Assembly: GCA_009823395.1 (NCBI GenBank)
Contig: CM020507.1
Span: 101,001-165,000, forward strand
Source: Thamnaconus septentrionalis
Taxonomy: Eukaryota; Chordata; Actinopteri; Tetraodontiformes; Monacanthidae
DNA: 64,000 nucleotides
Direction of reading: 5' to 3'
Below, piece after piece: positions 48,039-60,515 of this stretch. Under the pieces are notes generated by a model. The model searched no databases. It saw only the letters and a program-made list of their open reading frames with translations, and had not been told where the DNA came from. The position numbers were made by a program, and so were the translations under genes. Positions within the stretch are counted from its first letter, which is position 1; every line of letters begins with the position of its first letter.

Positions 48039-49564
48039 GGTCACAGCGCCACCGAGCGTCCGCTCGTCGCTCACTCAGCGGCGTCCGGATTCACCGTCAG
48101 TCACTTTGACACACCGACACATATTGTAAACAAAGTGTGACAGCTGAGCGCCGAGCGTCAAGTTGAGTCAGCGGCGCCGGACTTCCGAGGTAGACTTTCA
48201 AAACAATGACGAGTGCAGTTAACTCTAAAGCATCCGGGGACTTTCAAAATAAGAGTTGTTGGTAGGAGGATAACTCTCCATCCCGCAGACGAAGGTTCCT
48301 CTCGCTGAGGCCGCGAGGCGCTTCCGATCTCCACCGTCAGATGGAGGAACTCAGGTGGTGCTCTCAACCACTGCAATGTGATGGCGCCACCATGTGTCTG
48401 CCAGCTGCATCTCCACAGAGGAAGTGGCGGATGGAACAGCTGCTGCCGATTCTGTCCATAGGGGGCAGACTCTTGGCTCTCACCGCTGGTGTGTTGGTAT
48501 GCAGGGACGTTGTAATCGACAACAATTTGTGGAATGTCTCACACACACGCACACACACCACGTGACTTGCTCCTCCCTCAAAAGACAGAGAAGCAGCTGA
48601 ATCTGTCTGTGCTGCAGCCACGTTGGCAGTATTTAAATACCTTCCTGCAGGGGGCGCTGGTCCAGAGCTGTGAAATCAGTTCTTACTGAGAGCAATTATT
48701 GATGTTTTTGTCCCAGTGCTTCTAGGGAGCGACATTACTTCCTTTTGAAGGCTTCAACAAAGTGGGTGTGTCAGTTTGACAGTGGGATCGTTTATTCTCT
48801 ATAAATACTGACCAATAACAGAAGCGCTGGATAAATATGGAGCAGAGTGGGTGTGGTCACAAACTATTCATCACAAGTTAGACTGTATACAATAAATTCT
48901 GAAAGTTTACATTAAAATTAGTAGAATTCTCTGCAACAACACAAACATCTAACCGTAAAACGCTACGGAAGCCGAGAGCGGCCAAACGCTCGCTAACAGT
49001 TTCCCTCTGGTTCCAGTCTTTGTGCTAAGCTAGGCTAATGGAGCTGGGACAACATGTCCAGAGTGGACTGCTCCTTTAAGACACAAACATCAGATATATC
49101 GAGGAACTGCCACCAGGACCAAGAACTGCCCCGGTCAGAGCAGAGCCGGTCAGAACCAGCTGGTCCAGGCTGGTCCAGGTGAGACAGAACTAGCTGGTCC
49201 AGGTGGGATGGAACCAGCTGGTCCAGTCGGTCCAGGTGGGTCAGAACCAGCTGGTTCAGTCAGAGCAGCAGAGGTTTCGCAGAGACAGAGGTCCAAAGAA
49301 CTGTTGTCAGGAGAACCTTCTGCTGCTTCTGACGGTGACGTGGTGCAGTTCCAGGAAGCAGCCAGGAAACAGGAAGTGAGGTCACCAGAGTTCAAAACAT
49401 GCAAATCAAAAGTGAACTGAGAGTCTTGAGCAGCGGTGCTGTGCAGAGACTGGACTGGTGGCTCTGTGGTCTTTATGACAGCTTTGATTGGTCTATGGAG
49501 GATGAGTCCACCCACATCATGCAGAAAGACCACGCCTCCTCCTCCTGTGAAAGCCAATCAGAGC
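48039..49564. other. fhip2b promoter region and dab2ip 3' UTR
   Basis: Bases 48039-48200 are GC-rich and probably hold the fhip2b start site. A minus-strand AATAAA (plus TTTATT at 48791-48796) lies about 770 bases after the dab2ip stop and may end that mRNA. CCAGGTGGGA/GGTCCAG repeats occur at 49155-49260. No additional gene is recognised. Confidence 0.5.
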
Positions 49565-50081
49565 TCAGCTGTTGCCGGAGCTGCGGAACTCTCCGTTCTC
49601 AGTGATCTGCAGGGAGGAGGTGTTGCTAGGCGACAGGCCGTTCCTTTGGGACGTCACGGCGTAGCGCTCCTTCAGCTGGGTCAGCGCCGTCATCAGCCGA
49701 GTGTTGGCAGCATCCAAACTGCCGATGCGCTTCTCCTGCAGCAGACAACAAGTGCATCCTTTTTTAAAAAGTCACCTGCCACAAGGGGAGACAGATGCCT
49801 TCACAATAAGAGCCTGACCATACCTGAGCATCAATGATCTTCTGCTTGGAGTCCACCACCGCCTGCATGTCCGAGTGGTCCTTCTTCAGCTCGTCTTCCA
49901 CCGCCATCAACCTGTGCAGGTCAAAGGTCAACCATCAGACAAACAGGAAGTGGACGATGGGTGGGTGGGGGGGGGGGGGGTTGAGAAACAAACCTGCTGA
50001 TGATGCTGTTCATCTGGAGATCTTTGTCGTCCTGCAGCCTCCTCAGCCTGCTCTCTGTGTCCTCCAGCCGCACCTGGCCAG

Positions 50082-50133
<52 letters not shown>

Positions 50134-50572
50134 TTAAGACCACTACAATGACTCATGATATGATTGAAATGACTTGAATTGTGACAGATTGACCAGCTGA
50201 TCCAGGACAAGCTGATCCACCTTCACACCTGGTACTCCTGCAGCATGCGCTGGTTCTGCTGATCTTGGATCAGTAACCGGGCCTCGCACTCATCCTGCCT
50301 CAGCGCTGCGACTCGCAACTTCTCCTGCAGGAGCGCAATCTCCTGCTGATACTGCACACACACACACACACACACAAGGCAAGTTGTGACCGGACCAGAA
50401 CAAGAGCCAGAACCCTAACCTGGACCAGAACCTGCTGGTCGGTGTAGTGACCCACCTTCTCGATGAGGGTGTCGTCCGGGCGATCATCGTCTGCCTCGCC
50501 GTAGGAGGGGGCGGAGTTCATGTTGAGCAGCCAGGCAGCGGTCCGGTCCAGTGCGCATGGAGATGGAGCCTG

Positions 50573-50611
<39 letters not shown>

Positions 50612-53600
50612 CAGGTTACCATGGCAGCCGACAGCAGGATGCAGGTGTGGTCGCCCTGGGGACCACCTGCTCACCTTGGCGGCAGGTCTCTTCTCAGGAC
50701 TGTCCCCTTTGGAAGACGACGAGGCCTGTCTGAGCCGTGACTGGCCGCCACTTGGCCAATCAGGACTTGATGACATCATGCTACCGGAGGCGGGGCGAGG
50801 TGGGTAGGCTCCTCCTCCTCCTCCTGCTCCTCCTCCTCCGCTGAGCATGCTGGGAGGGGTCCGGCCTCGAGGAGGTCCGGGCGGGGCAGAGGAGGGGGGA
50901 GGAGGCTGATCGATGCGTCGCTGAGGACCTGAAGAGTTCTGCCGAGGGGGGGCGGAGCTACCTGGAGGTGAGATACGATTGGGTGAGTGGGTCGGTCGAT
51001 GGGAGGGGTCATCGGCCAATTGTAATGGAAATAAAAAGATTTATATGTATAATATTAGTGCTGTCACCTCCCAGCAAGGAGGTTGTGGGTTCAATTCTGG
51101 GCCCTTTCTGTGTGCAGTTGTCATGTTCTCCCTGTGTCTGCTGGCTTCTCTCTGGGTTCTCCAGGTTCTCCCTGTGTCTGCTGGCTTCTCTCCAGGCTCT
51201 CCCTGTGTCTGCTGGGTTCTTTCCAGGTTCTCCCTGTGTCTGCTGGGTTCTCTCCAGGTTCTCCCTGTGTCTGCTGGGTTCTCCAGGCTCTCCCTGTGTC
51301 TGCTGGCTTCTCTCTGGGTTCTCCCTGTGTCTGCTGGCTTCTCTCTAGGCTCTCCCTGTGTCTGCTGGCTTCTCTCCAGGTTCTCCCTGTGTCTGCTGGG
51401 TTCTCTCTAGGCTATCCCTGTGTCTGCTGGGTTCTATCCAGGTTCTCCCTGTGTCTGCTGGGTTCTCCAGGCTCTCCCTGTGTCTGCTGGGTTCTCCAGA
51501 TTGTACAACACCATGTGACCGTGGTACCTGGCAGGGTCTCGGAGAGCGACAGCGCCCGTCGGGAGTACTCCTCCCCGCTGCTGCTGCTGGACATGGCCGA
51601 CATCCGCTCCCCCCGCTCGGCTCCGCCCACTCCCACCGACATCTGGGTGAGGAAGGCCGGCTTGGCCGCCACGGCAGTCCGGTCCTCGGCGGCCCCTGCC
51701 GAGCCGTCCGGAGGCGTGGCCTCCGTCTGCTGCCGCGGTGATGTGGTGCTCATGTGATACACAGGATTCTGGAAGGAGAGGGGGAGGAGCCCCGTCCTGC
51801 GCTGCCATTGGCCGTCCTCCAGGCCATCACTGGGAGACGAGTCCTGCAGGTCCACCAGGGACAGACTCCGGCTCTCGTGGGTCAGACCTGGGCCCTCCCG
51901 CCGGCCCCCATTGGTCATCTCAAATGTCCCGTCGTTCTCATTGGGCTCAGAGTAGGAGGAGCTTGGGGCCGGAGAGCCATGAAGTCCTGCAGGAAGTGAC
52001 ATCACAGCGTGGTCAGCCTCAGGTCAAAGGACAGACAGAGTTCTCGCCAGCGTTGGATTGAGGTCAATGGTCACCTGATGCCGGCTGCAGACTCGAACCT
52101 TTGGTGACGAAGAACAAGTCCTTGTTCTCTGGAGTCGGAGACGGAAGTCTGGTGAAGTCCACCAACCTGCAGGGAGACACCAAGATCAGAACCAGGACCT
52201 GAACCTGCTGGACCAACATCTGCACCAGGACCTGAACCAGGACCAGGACCAGGACCAGGACACTGAGTCACAGGACTCGCTGCAGATGTGTGGATGCTAA
52301 CCCTCCATCCAGTCCGATTCCGCCCTGTAGGCCAATGGAGGGATTGCAGGTTGCAAGAGGTGGTGAGAGGGGCGGTGACAGAGGCGGCGGGGACACTGGG
52401 GGCGGAGACACGATCCGCTGAGCCTCTGGAGAAGAAACCAACACGCCCCCTGGGTTGGCGAGCGCCAAGGACACGTCTCTGAGGATCCGAGGAAGAGGGG
52501 CGAGCTTCGCCAGACACGACTGCAGACAGACAGGAGAGGCTGCAGTGAGCTGCAGTGCTTCACTTCACCACTGCTTATCGTACAGAAGTGCACAGGAAGT
52601 GACTTTGGTAAGACAAAGTCACTTCCTGTGCCTCAGCGCTGCAGTACAGGTGCGTCACCTGGTCGAGCTCGGTCAGCAGCGTGTGCAGGCTGGACAGCTC
52701 ACGGCCGAGGTCGATGTAGCCGTCGAAGCCGGCGGTGTGGTTGAGACCGTCGGGGTTGGAGATCTCCTGCAGGAAGCGCTGCATGCTGCTCCACTGCCGC
52801 TCCACAAAGTCGTTCATGAACAGCATGTACTCCTCCTTGGTGCCGAACCTGCAGGGACACCACCCAGCGCTCAGCTGCTGCACCCACTGGACCTGCCAAA
52901 TCCTGCCACACCTGCCACACCCATGACACCATCTCTGCCCACTGCGACCACTACACCCATTACACCCACTAGGACCTGTTTCACACTGCACTCACTCTGC
53001 CCACCAGCTCCAACCCTCTCCCGCTGGCCTTACTTGCTGAAGTTGGCGAGGGTCTGGATGACTTTGGCGATGAGGGTGAGGGTCCTGGCCGAGCGCTCGT
53101 CAGGATACTCCTGCATCAGGTCGAAGAGCGACGGTGACATCACAGCCGGACACAGGAAGCGCAGGAACAAGGAGGCGCTGATGAGCCGCTCGCTGAGGTC
53201 CAGTCGGCCGCGGGAGCTGCACTCCTGCCGCCACGAGGCAAACACCTCCTTCAGCTCCCGGGGGAAGACCCTGGGGGCGGGGCGCAGAGTGACACGCTGC
53301 AGGGGGGTGGGGTGTGGCTGGAGAGTGTGGGCGGAGTCCCGCTGAGCGGCGGTACCTGTAGGAGTCGAGGATCTTGCAGAAGGCCAGTTCACAGCACATC
53401 CTCAGGTTGGCCTGGTGCTCAGACAGCTCAGAGGAGCCGCAGCGAGACGGATCCACCTCACAGTTCTCATCAGACTCATAGAGCGCCTTGATGAACTCGC
53501 CTGGACACACACACACACACACACACACATGAGTGGTCACGTGTCAAAAGGTGGGTGTGTCTGGTGTGTGTGTGGCGTGGGGGGGGCCAGATCTACCCAG

Positions 53601-56600
53601 CGCGTCCTGCAGGTACTTCTGGCCAATCAGCTTCAGGTATTCCTCGATGCTCTTGGTGGCCAGCGTGTTTTCCCTGAAGATCAGCTGGTCGTTGTCACGG
53701 CAGCGGTCCACCTCTGACATCATCAGGTCCGTCAGGAAGTCCTGCAAGGAGAAGGCGGTGAGGGCGGGTCAGGGTCGGGAGGAGGCGTGGCTTCTGCGAG
53801 GAGGCCAGGGGAGGCGGAGTCACCTTGGCCTTGCCGGTGCTGTGCAGGATGTGGACCAGCGCGGCGGCCAGCTCCTCCTTGGCCCTCAGGCTGATGGAGG
53901 CCTCCAGCGTGTTGCAGAGCAGCAGGTAGTTGGCGCTGATGTACTCAGCAAACTCCTTGTACTGCTCCATGGGGAGGATGACGATGCTCTGGTAGCGCGC
54001 CTTCACCCGCACCATCGGCACCGACGACTTCCCTGGAACATAGACAAAGGAACACAGGTGAATGGGGAGAACATCGGCGGTGGTTCAGTAGTCACATGAC
54101 CGGGACAGACCAGGCAGTGGCAGACTGTCCAGGCCAGCTAGACCTTCTCTGCTGGCCTAACCGTACTTAGAGGAGGACATTTTTAGGTAAATATGCGAAT
54201 GAAGTTCTTCCCCATTGTCTGTTCTTTTTCGTCATGTGATTTCCACTTGGCTACATTGCCTTCATTGTGGTTTATTGCTGTAGAGTAGAAGAAATTTCAG
54301 CCAGTTTGTGTTGTCAGCTTCTATGAAATCTGCCTGAGGCCAGCAGGACCAACAGAACCTGCTGGTCAGCAGGCTCCTGTTCGCTGGAAGCCAACACAAC
54401 ACAGTTAGTTGCAATAGCCAATCAACTCTGGAGTCTGCGATGCCAAGGCCAGCTAGCTGCTTTACACTGAACTTCACATGTACGCGTCCTGTGATCGGAT
54501 AAACCTTGAGAACCTCTAAGACTGAACTCAACCACGATGAACCCACGGAGGCTGAAGGAGAAGATGAAGATTCAGTTGTGGAATCACCTGCAACTGAAAA
54601 TGTAAATGCTGTGGCACATTGGTCTCTCATACGAATCAGCGACAACGCTCAGATTATTGGAGCAGTTTGGAGCAGATTTAAAGCTCACAGACTGTCGGTG
54701 GGCCGATTACAACTCTGTTGATCTCTTAAAACCAGAAGAACCAAAGTTCTGCCAGTATCAGTGGTCTTACTTACCTTGTCCTAATTATGATTGACATACT
54801 CTGGAAACTTCATTTTTCTCAATGGGGTCCCCTATATGAAGGTGATGTAAGGTGTTAGTGTCCATGTTGAGCTGTTGTGTCCTATAGAGGCTAATATGAG
54901 GTGTATTCATTTAGGGTGGACTAAATATGACACCACGACGGCCTTGGCACAGACCGCAGAGCCCCCCTGGGACCAGGTGACCTACCACGACTGGTGCTGG
55001 GCGTGCTCACTGTGTACCACTTCTCCAGCAGCTGCCTGCCGCTCAGCGTGCCGGCCGGGATGTTGACCAGCCCCACGTAGCTGCTCTTGTCCTTCTTCCT
55101 CTTCCTGTCCGTGTCCTTGTAGAGGTGCAGCGTGACGGCGCCCACCGGTGGCAGGCTGTTGAAGTCGAAGCGTTCGCCCCAGAAGACGTTGTCGGTCTTC
55201 AGCTTGCAGGACGTCCGTGCGTACAGGCAGTCGTCCAGGCAGAGCTCGCAGAAGTACCTGCAGCACAGCCAAGCGACCACAGTCAGGGGGCGCTCAAGAG
55301 GCAGCTGGATGCGTGGCAGCGGCGCTGACGTGGCCGTGCCGAGCGGGGTGACAGTACCTCTTCTTGGCGGGCAGATCTTTGGCCTCCACCACCCACAGCG
55401 TGAGGACGTTCTCCAGCCGCCGGCTGTTGTCCCTGTTGGGGTGGACGGCTCTCCGCAGGTTCTCCATCCACTTGTCCCGCTCGGCTGCAGAGCGACAGGA
55501 GAAACACTTGGAGCCCGTGGACGTGGTCACCTAGGAGACACATGAGGAGCGTGAGGACAGGCTGTGTGTCGGCGCGTGTCGATGTCTGTGTGTGTCGGTG
55601 CGTGTGTGAGTCTGTGACACCTCGAAGCAGTAGTCCTGTCCCAGCAGGGACGAGTGGACTGGCTTGATGATCACTGATTGGTCCATCCTGAGGGTCCAAA
55701 CACACCCGGCGCTAAGTAAGGACTCCTGGCTACCGCGGCGCAGCCTCTGTGTCACACACCTGGAGGAGCAGTGGAGAGTCACGTCAGTCGCTGCAGTTCC
55801 AGCACCCCTAGAATTACGCAACAAATAAATATGGCAATAAAGAACCTGGTGATGGGAACAGCTGGACGAACCTCTGACATATGGCTACAAGGTTTTGACG
55901 GCCTGGTGAGGTGGTTTTTCACACGCATCCATATAGAGGAATTAGAGGAATACTGCAAAAGTCTCATGGAAAGACTTTTTTTGCATTTACATGTCAGCGG
56001 ACGTACGGGGTCAGGTGACCAGTTGACTGACCAGTGATAATGCCGCTTTATGATTGGACGGAGGAGGAGACGGAATATTTTTGACAAGTCATTAAAGAGG
56101 AAAACAGAGCAAGCATGCTGGACTGCCGTACATCTCGCAGGATGAGATTTAGGAGAACTACGGCTTCTGGCCTTCACGCCACTGTTGCACTTTGTTGAAA
56201 TTTGCCAAATATCGCTTTTATTTTGCATTAAACCGTCATAGAAATGCAGCTGCTGTCCATCGCAGTCCGCCACCTGTCGTCAAGCCTCCGACCCGTCCGT
56301 CCACCCGGACCCCAACTCTCGCTCGCCCATTTAGCCACGAGAGCGACCCCCTTAATCCAAGCTGACGGTCTGCTAACATACTAGCCATGGTGAGCTGTCA
56401 GTGTGGCGTGGGGGGAGGGGTGTGGTGACCTCTGACCCCCCTCACCACCCCATACACAGGGCGATCTGTCATGACTCTGTTAGCTTGTTCACTTCCATCA
56501 TTAGCTTAATGAGTTCCTTTACATCAGCAGGCTATAGCGTGTGGGTTCTGTATGAGCGCGCGCGCGCGTGTGTGTGTGTGTGTGTTTGTGTGTGCTCTAG

Positions 56601-56709
56601 CTGCTAATAGCCACATGCTAACAAACCAGGCTAGCTGAGTACACGCTGAAGCTCAACGCACACGAAGCATGCACGGTCATACAAATCAGGAAGAGGCCAC
56701 ACACAGACA

Positions 56710-56762
<53 letters not shown>

Positions 56763-56867
56763 GTGTCGGGGACAAAGGCAGCTGATGGAGCGACTCACCG
56801 AGCAGCATCCTGTGGGGGGGGAGGGGCTACGTCTCCATCTTCTCCTCGGAGGAGAGAAGATGGAGAA

Positions 56868-56899
<32 letters not shown>

Positions 56900-56915
56900 G
56901 CGACAGTGCGTCCGC

Positions 56916-56946
<31 letters not shown>

Positions 56947-59058
56947 CCTCTCTCTCTCTCTCTCTCTCCCTCTCTCTCTCTCTCTCTCCGCTCCCTCTTT
57001 GATGCTGCACAGCTTCTCTCTCTGTGTCTCTATGCAACTCGTCCTCTGTCAGCAGTGGCCCCTCCCTGCAGTGAAGCTGCCCTACTTCTCCCCGCCCCCT
57101 CCCCCCTCCGCCCCCCCCTTCTCATCCCTCTCAGTCTCCTCCCCTCCTCTGTGTCACCCGCCCACCCCACCCCGACTACTTAGAGCTTTTACATTAACTT
57201 TGCCACCATCCGGAGGGCCACTCCACAACAGAACCACCGGGTACCAGAACCACTCCAGATCCCAGGTTCTGGTCAGAGTTCAGTTCACACTCCAGCTCTT
57301 CCAAAAGACCAACCAGGAGATTTGACTGCACCAGCTGAGTCACAGTGGAATTGTGGGACATTTATTATACAGTCATCATTCACTTACCTGTGATCAGTCC
57401 GTATTGATCAGCTCAGACTTCATGCTGATTGGACGAGACAGTTTGGGCTGAGAGCGAGTACGACGGAGAGACTGCTTCAACCTCCGAGACAGATAACCCT
57501 GAGGAGGAGGTGGTGGAGGTGGAGGAGGAGGAGGAGGAGGAGGAGAAAGAGGAGGAGGGGGAGCAGGAGGAAAATGGGGAAGAGATGGTGGATGAAAAGG
57601 AGCAGTAAAAGGAGGAGGTGGAGGAGAGGAGGAGGAGGAGGAGGAGGAGGAGGAGTCCATGCATCAGATCAGACTGAACTCAGTGACTATATTTATTTTT
57701 TATATTGATATTTGCAACACGATTCAGCTGGAAACTGTGAAGTTTGGATGATCCCAAACAGATGTTTTCCTCTCCACTTCCTGCAGGTGGCGCTGATCCG
57801 CTGATCCGCTGCTGTGTTACCATGGAAACAACAGGCTGCAGCAGGTGCATGTGAGCGTGTTTACCGTCACTCTCGTGGGCGTGTCCATGTTAGAACTACT
57901 GGGCATGCTCAGTCTGCGGAGTCCTCTCGCTGCAGTGCCTGGAGCAGACAGAGAGCATTTTGGGAAATGTAGTTACTCACCTAAAGTCCTCATTAAGGGA
58001 CAAAGAGACAAAAAGGCCGCTAAACATCTGAACATCGGAGAGGAACAGGTCTGTAATGGGTCCCCGGGTCCATGACCAATTCTGGACATCAACTGGACGG
58101 TCCAACTAGGTCCACTGTTTGGACATCCAACCAGGACCCAACTTGGACGCCAAAGCTCCAGGATGACGAACTGCTTCAAAAAACTCCTTCCTCACCCTCT
58201 TGAAAGTCATAGCAGTGTAAAAAACCAGATTAGAAATAGACTGGAACTGGTCTAAATTTGACCTAAAAGAAGTCCAGACTGAATACATTTGGACGATAAA
58301 TAGCCCTTCAATCAGAGGTCAATCAGAGGTCAACATTAGACATTCAATCCACGGAGAAAAAAAGACATTTGTCCAGTGGGAAGCGTCTGTACCAGGACCA
58401 GGACTCAGGGCTAGACCCGGACTAGATCTGGACCATATCTGTTTCAGATCTTGACCAGACTAGGACTGGACCAGGACAAGATACACAATAGACCAGGACC
58501 AGACCAGGACCAGACTAGGACAAGATTAGGACCAGACCAGGACCGGACCAGGACCAGACTATTACTGGACCAGGACAAGACCTGGACCAGACCAGGACCA
58601 AATTAGGAGTAATCCTGGACAAGACCTGGGCCAGAGCGGAAGCAAATCTGGGCCAGATCTGGATCAGACACATCCTGCTCCAGGACAAGACCTGGACCAG
58701 ACCTGGACCCGATCTGGACAAGACCTAAAGCAGACAAGGACCAGACCAGGAATAGTCTAGCACAAGACCTGGACCTTTTGGAACCAAGGCCGGGACCAAG
58801 CCTAGACCTTGGTCAGGGGTGGCACCACCCTGCCAGCCTTCATTTCTATAACCCTGACCTCTGTAACACCTGGAAGTTAGGTAACCCACCCATCCGACCC
58901 CTCCCATACGTCCGGTCAGTCACATGACCTCAGGTCTGTATGGGTGAAGCTGCCCTGACCTCTGACCCTTTATCTCTGTTGCCATGGTAACCAACATCCA
59001 GATTATAAGATTATTATTGTAACATGAAGATTAATCAGAACAACTAATCCTGCTGTCG

Positions 59059-59122
<64 letters not shown>

Positions 59123-59895
59123 CTTGTCTTACCGCTAAACTCTTCCACCTTGTCAGCCATCACCTGTCCTCCTGTCTGTCTCCTCACTCCCTCCACTCAC
59201 CACTTCTTCTTCTGCACTTGAAAAGTCCTCCTTACCTTTGTGGGTGGAGCGAGGCGGGGCCGAGGTTAGGTGGAGGGTGTATCTCAGCAACCAGACGGTG
59301 CAAGTCTCCGCCCTCTCGGCCAGCAGCAGAGGATGGACCTGGGAACGGTAGTTTTCCATTTGCACCAGCAGGGGGAGCAGGAGGTGCAGGGTGGGCTCGT
59401 CCTCACCTCCAGGTTGTTGAGCATCACCAACTCCGCCTCCGACAGGATGCAGAACATCTTACACCAGACCTCAGGCTCCGCCTTCCGACCGCACGACAGC
59501 CAATGGATGGAGCCGCTTTTCAAATCTGCGACATCATCATTCGTTCACTGCAGCTGCTGACCACCACTGAATTCAAGGCCCAGTGTGTAAAATCTGGCTT
59601 GGGTTGTGATTTTCATATTGGTGAACGTTGAAGACCTAAACATCTTCTTGTATATATATTTGATCTGAAGGGAGGCTGTGTTCATTCATAGTTTTGATGC
59701 CTTGAGTGACAATCTGCAGTGTCAACAGTCATGAAAATGACAGAAAAAACATGAAAGCAGAAGAATGTGGCCCAACTGTTGCCTGCTAGGGTAAATACAT
59801 GAACGAAAGTGGACAATCCCAGTCCAATAAAAGTAATTAGGGTTTGCTGCCCTTAGAATGCTTCTCATATATACTGTATGTATGTATACATACAG

Positions 59896-59959
<64 letters not shown>

Positions 59960-60257
59960 AAATATATATATATATATAAGGACGCTTGCCTGCCGGTGCC
60001 CTACATAGGAAACAGACTTCCTTAGAAGTTTAAGGCACTGGACCTTAAACTCAGCCCACTGCACGCCCCCCCCCCACCCCCTACCCCACCCCCAGATGTG
60101 TACACTAGAGCCACCTAGTGGCCAAGCAGCGGTAGGACGAGTCAATGGGGCTCACATGCTAGAACACAACAGAAAGCCAGCGCTGTGTGGACTCACCCGT
60201 CACCGTCATCCAGCCCATGTGTTGACACCTGGACAGGTGTTTGACCAGCTCCTCCAT
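49565..60257 (-). CDS. dab2ip: dab2ip: DAB2-interacting Ras GTPase-activating protein (long form)
   Basis: DAB2IP (AIP1) is a SynGAP-family RasGAP and scaffold in TNF/ASK1 and Ras signalling. ATG at 60255-60257. Exons 60197-60257 and 59407-59525 (GSIHWLSCG...[14 protein letters not shown]) form a split PH start like that of long RASAL2. They are followed by about 59235-59341, 57862-57938 ([14 protein letters not shown]) and about 57410-57501 ([20 protein letters not shown]). Then the PH remainder 55621-55746 and 55357-55530 ([37 protein letters not shown]), C2 54989-55257 ([19 protein letters not shown]) and RasGAP 52800-54031 ([69 protein letters not shown]). The tail has [20 protein letters not shown] (about 52150), [30 protein letters not shown] (about 50540) and a coiled coil to [12 protein letters not shown]. 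Stop at 49565-49567. The tail blocks identify DAB2IP rather than RASAL2 or SYNGAP1. How the exons at 57.5 and 55.7 kb are joined is unresolved. Confidence 0.93.
51070..51500 (+). mobile_element. Dispersed teleost repeat, copy B, with internal minisatellite
   Basis: It begins GTGCTGTCACCTCCCAGCAA and GTGGGTTCAATTCTGGGCCC, then TTTCTGTGTGCAG and CATGTTCTCCCTGTGTCTGC, the head of the same element family as 46215-46585. From 51130 the segment TTCTCCCTGTGTCTGCTGG plus TTCTCTCCAGG is amplified about twelve times, to about 51500. It lies in a dab2ip intron. Confidence 0.75.
54032..54988. other. dab2ip intron with unclassified AT-richer insert
   Basis: No exon of dab2ip was found between the C2-domain exon starting at 54989 and the RasGAP exon ending near 54031. 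The stretch 54150-54920 has lower GC and almost no simple repeats, unlike its surroundings, and carries a 127-codon minus-strand frame (54262-54645) with no recognisable family. An old transposon insertion is a guess. Confidence 0.4.
55775..56250 (-). mobile_element. Dispersed non-autonomous element, copy 3 (MITE-like)
   Basis: The reverse complement of 55790-56010 matches the fibcd1-intron copy at 15590-15780 (TTTCCATGAGACTTTTGC; CTCTATATGGATG; CATCACCAGGTT; ATTCTAGGG). This copy extends further, to about 56250. The two overlapping open frames here (up to 164 codons) are explained by the element and are not genes. Confidence 0.6.
57490..57660 (-). repeat. GGA/TCC triplet tract ahead of a dab2ip exon
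   Basis: On the minus strand an approximately 170-base TCC/CCA pyrimidine-rich stretch leads into CCTCCTCAG and the exon encoding GYLSRRLK. It is open as a Ser/Pro-rich frame with an ATG at 57658-57660, so it could be an alternative coding start, but it is more simply an expanded polypyrimidine tract. Confidence 0.8.
58390..58830. repeat. GACCAG/CCAGGACC degenerate repeat in a dab2ip intron
   Basis: About 440 bases of degenerate six- to twelve-base units. The same motif recurs at 28900-29100 (rapgef1), 34920-34990 (dnm1) and 52190-52260 (dab2ip). No exon is seen here. Confidence 0.8.
59865..59985. repeat. TA microsatellite
   Basis: About 115 bases of TA with ATGTATACAT interruptions near the left end, in the first intron of dab2ip. 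Confidence 0.95.
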
Positions 60258-60456
60258 TAGAGCCGCAGACAGACAGACAGACAGGCAGACAGGCAGACAG
60301 ACAGACAGGCAGGCAGCAGGAAGGCAGGCAGACGACCCGGCGCTGTCTGTCTGTGTGCAGCAGACTCACACCTGAGCTGCTGCGCTGACTCTTGATGTGT
60401 GTTTGTTTCTCACGTGTCAGTTAACACCTTAATGTTATTAACAGATTATTACCTGG

Positions 60457-60515
<59 letters not shown>

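Noticed and set aside
59407..60257. A separate small PH-domain gene between dab2ip and phf19
   Set aside because: Exon phases and RASAL2-like sequence fit the 5' end of dab2ip better than an independent gene.
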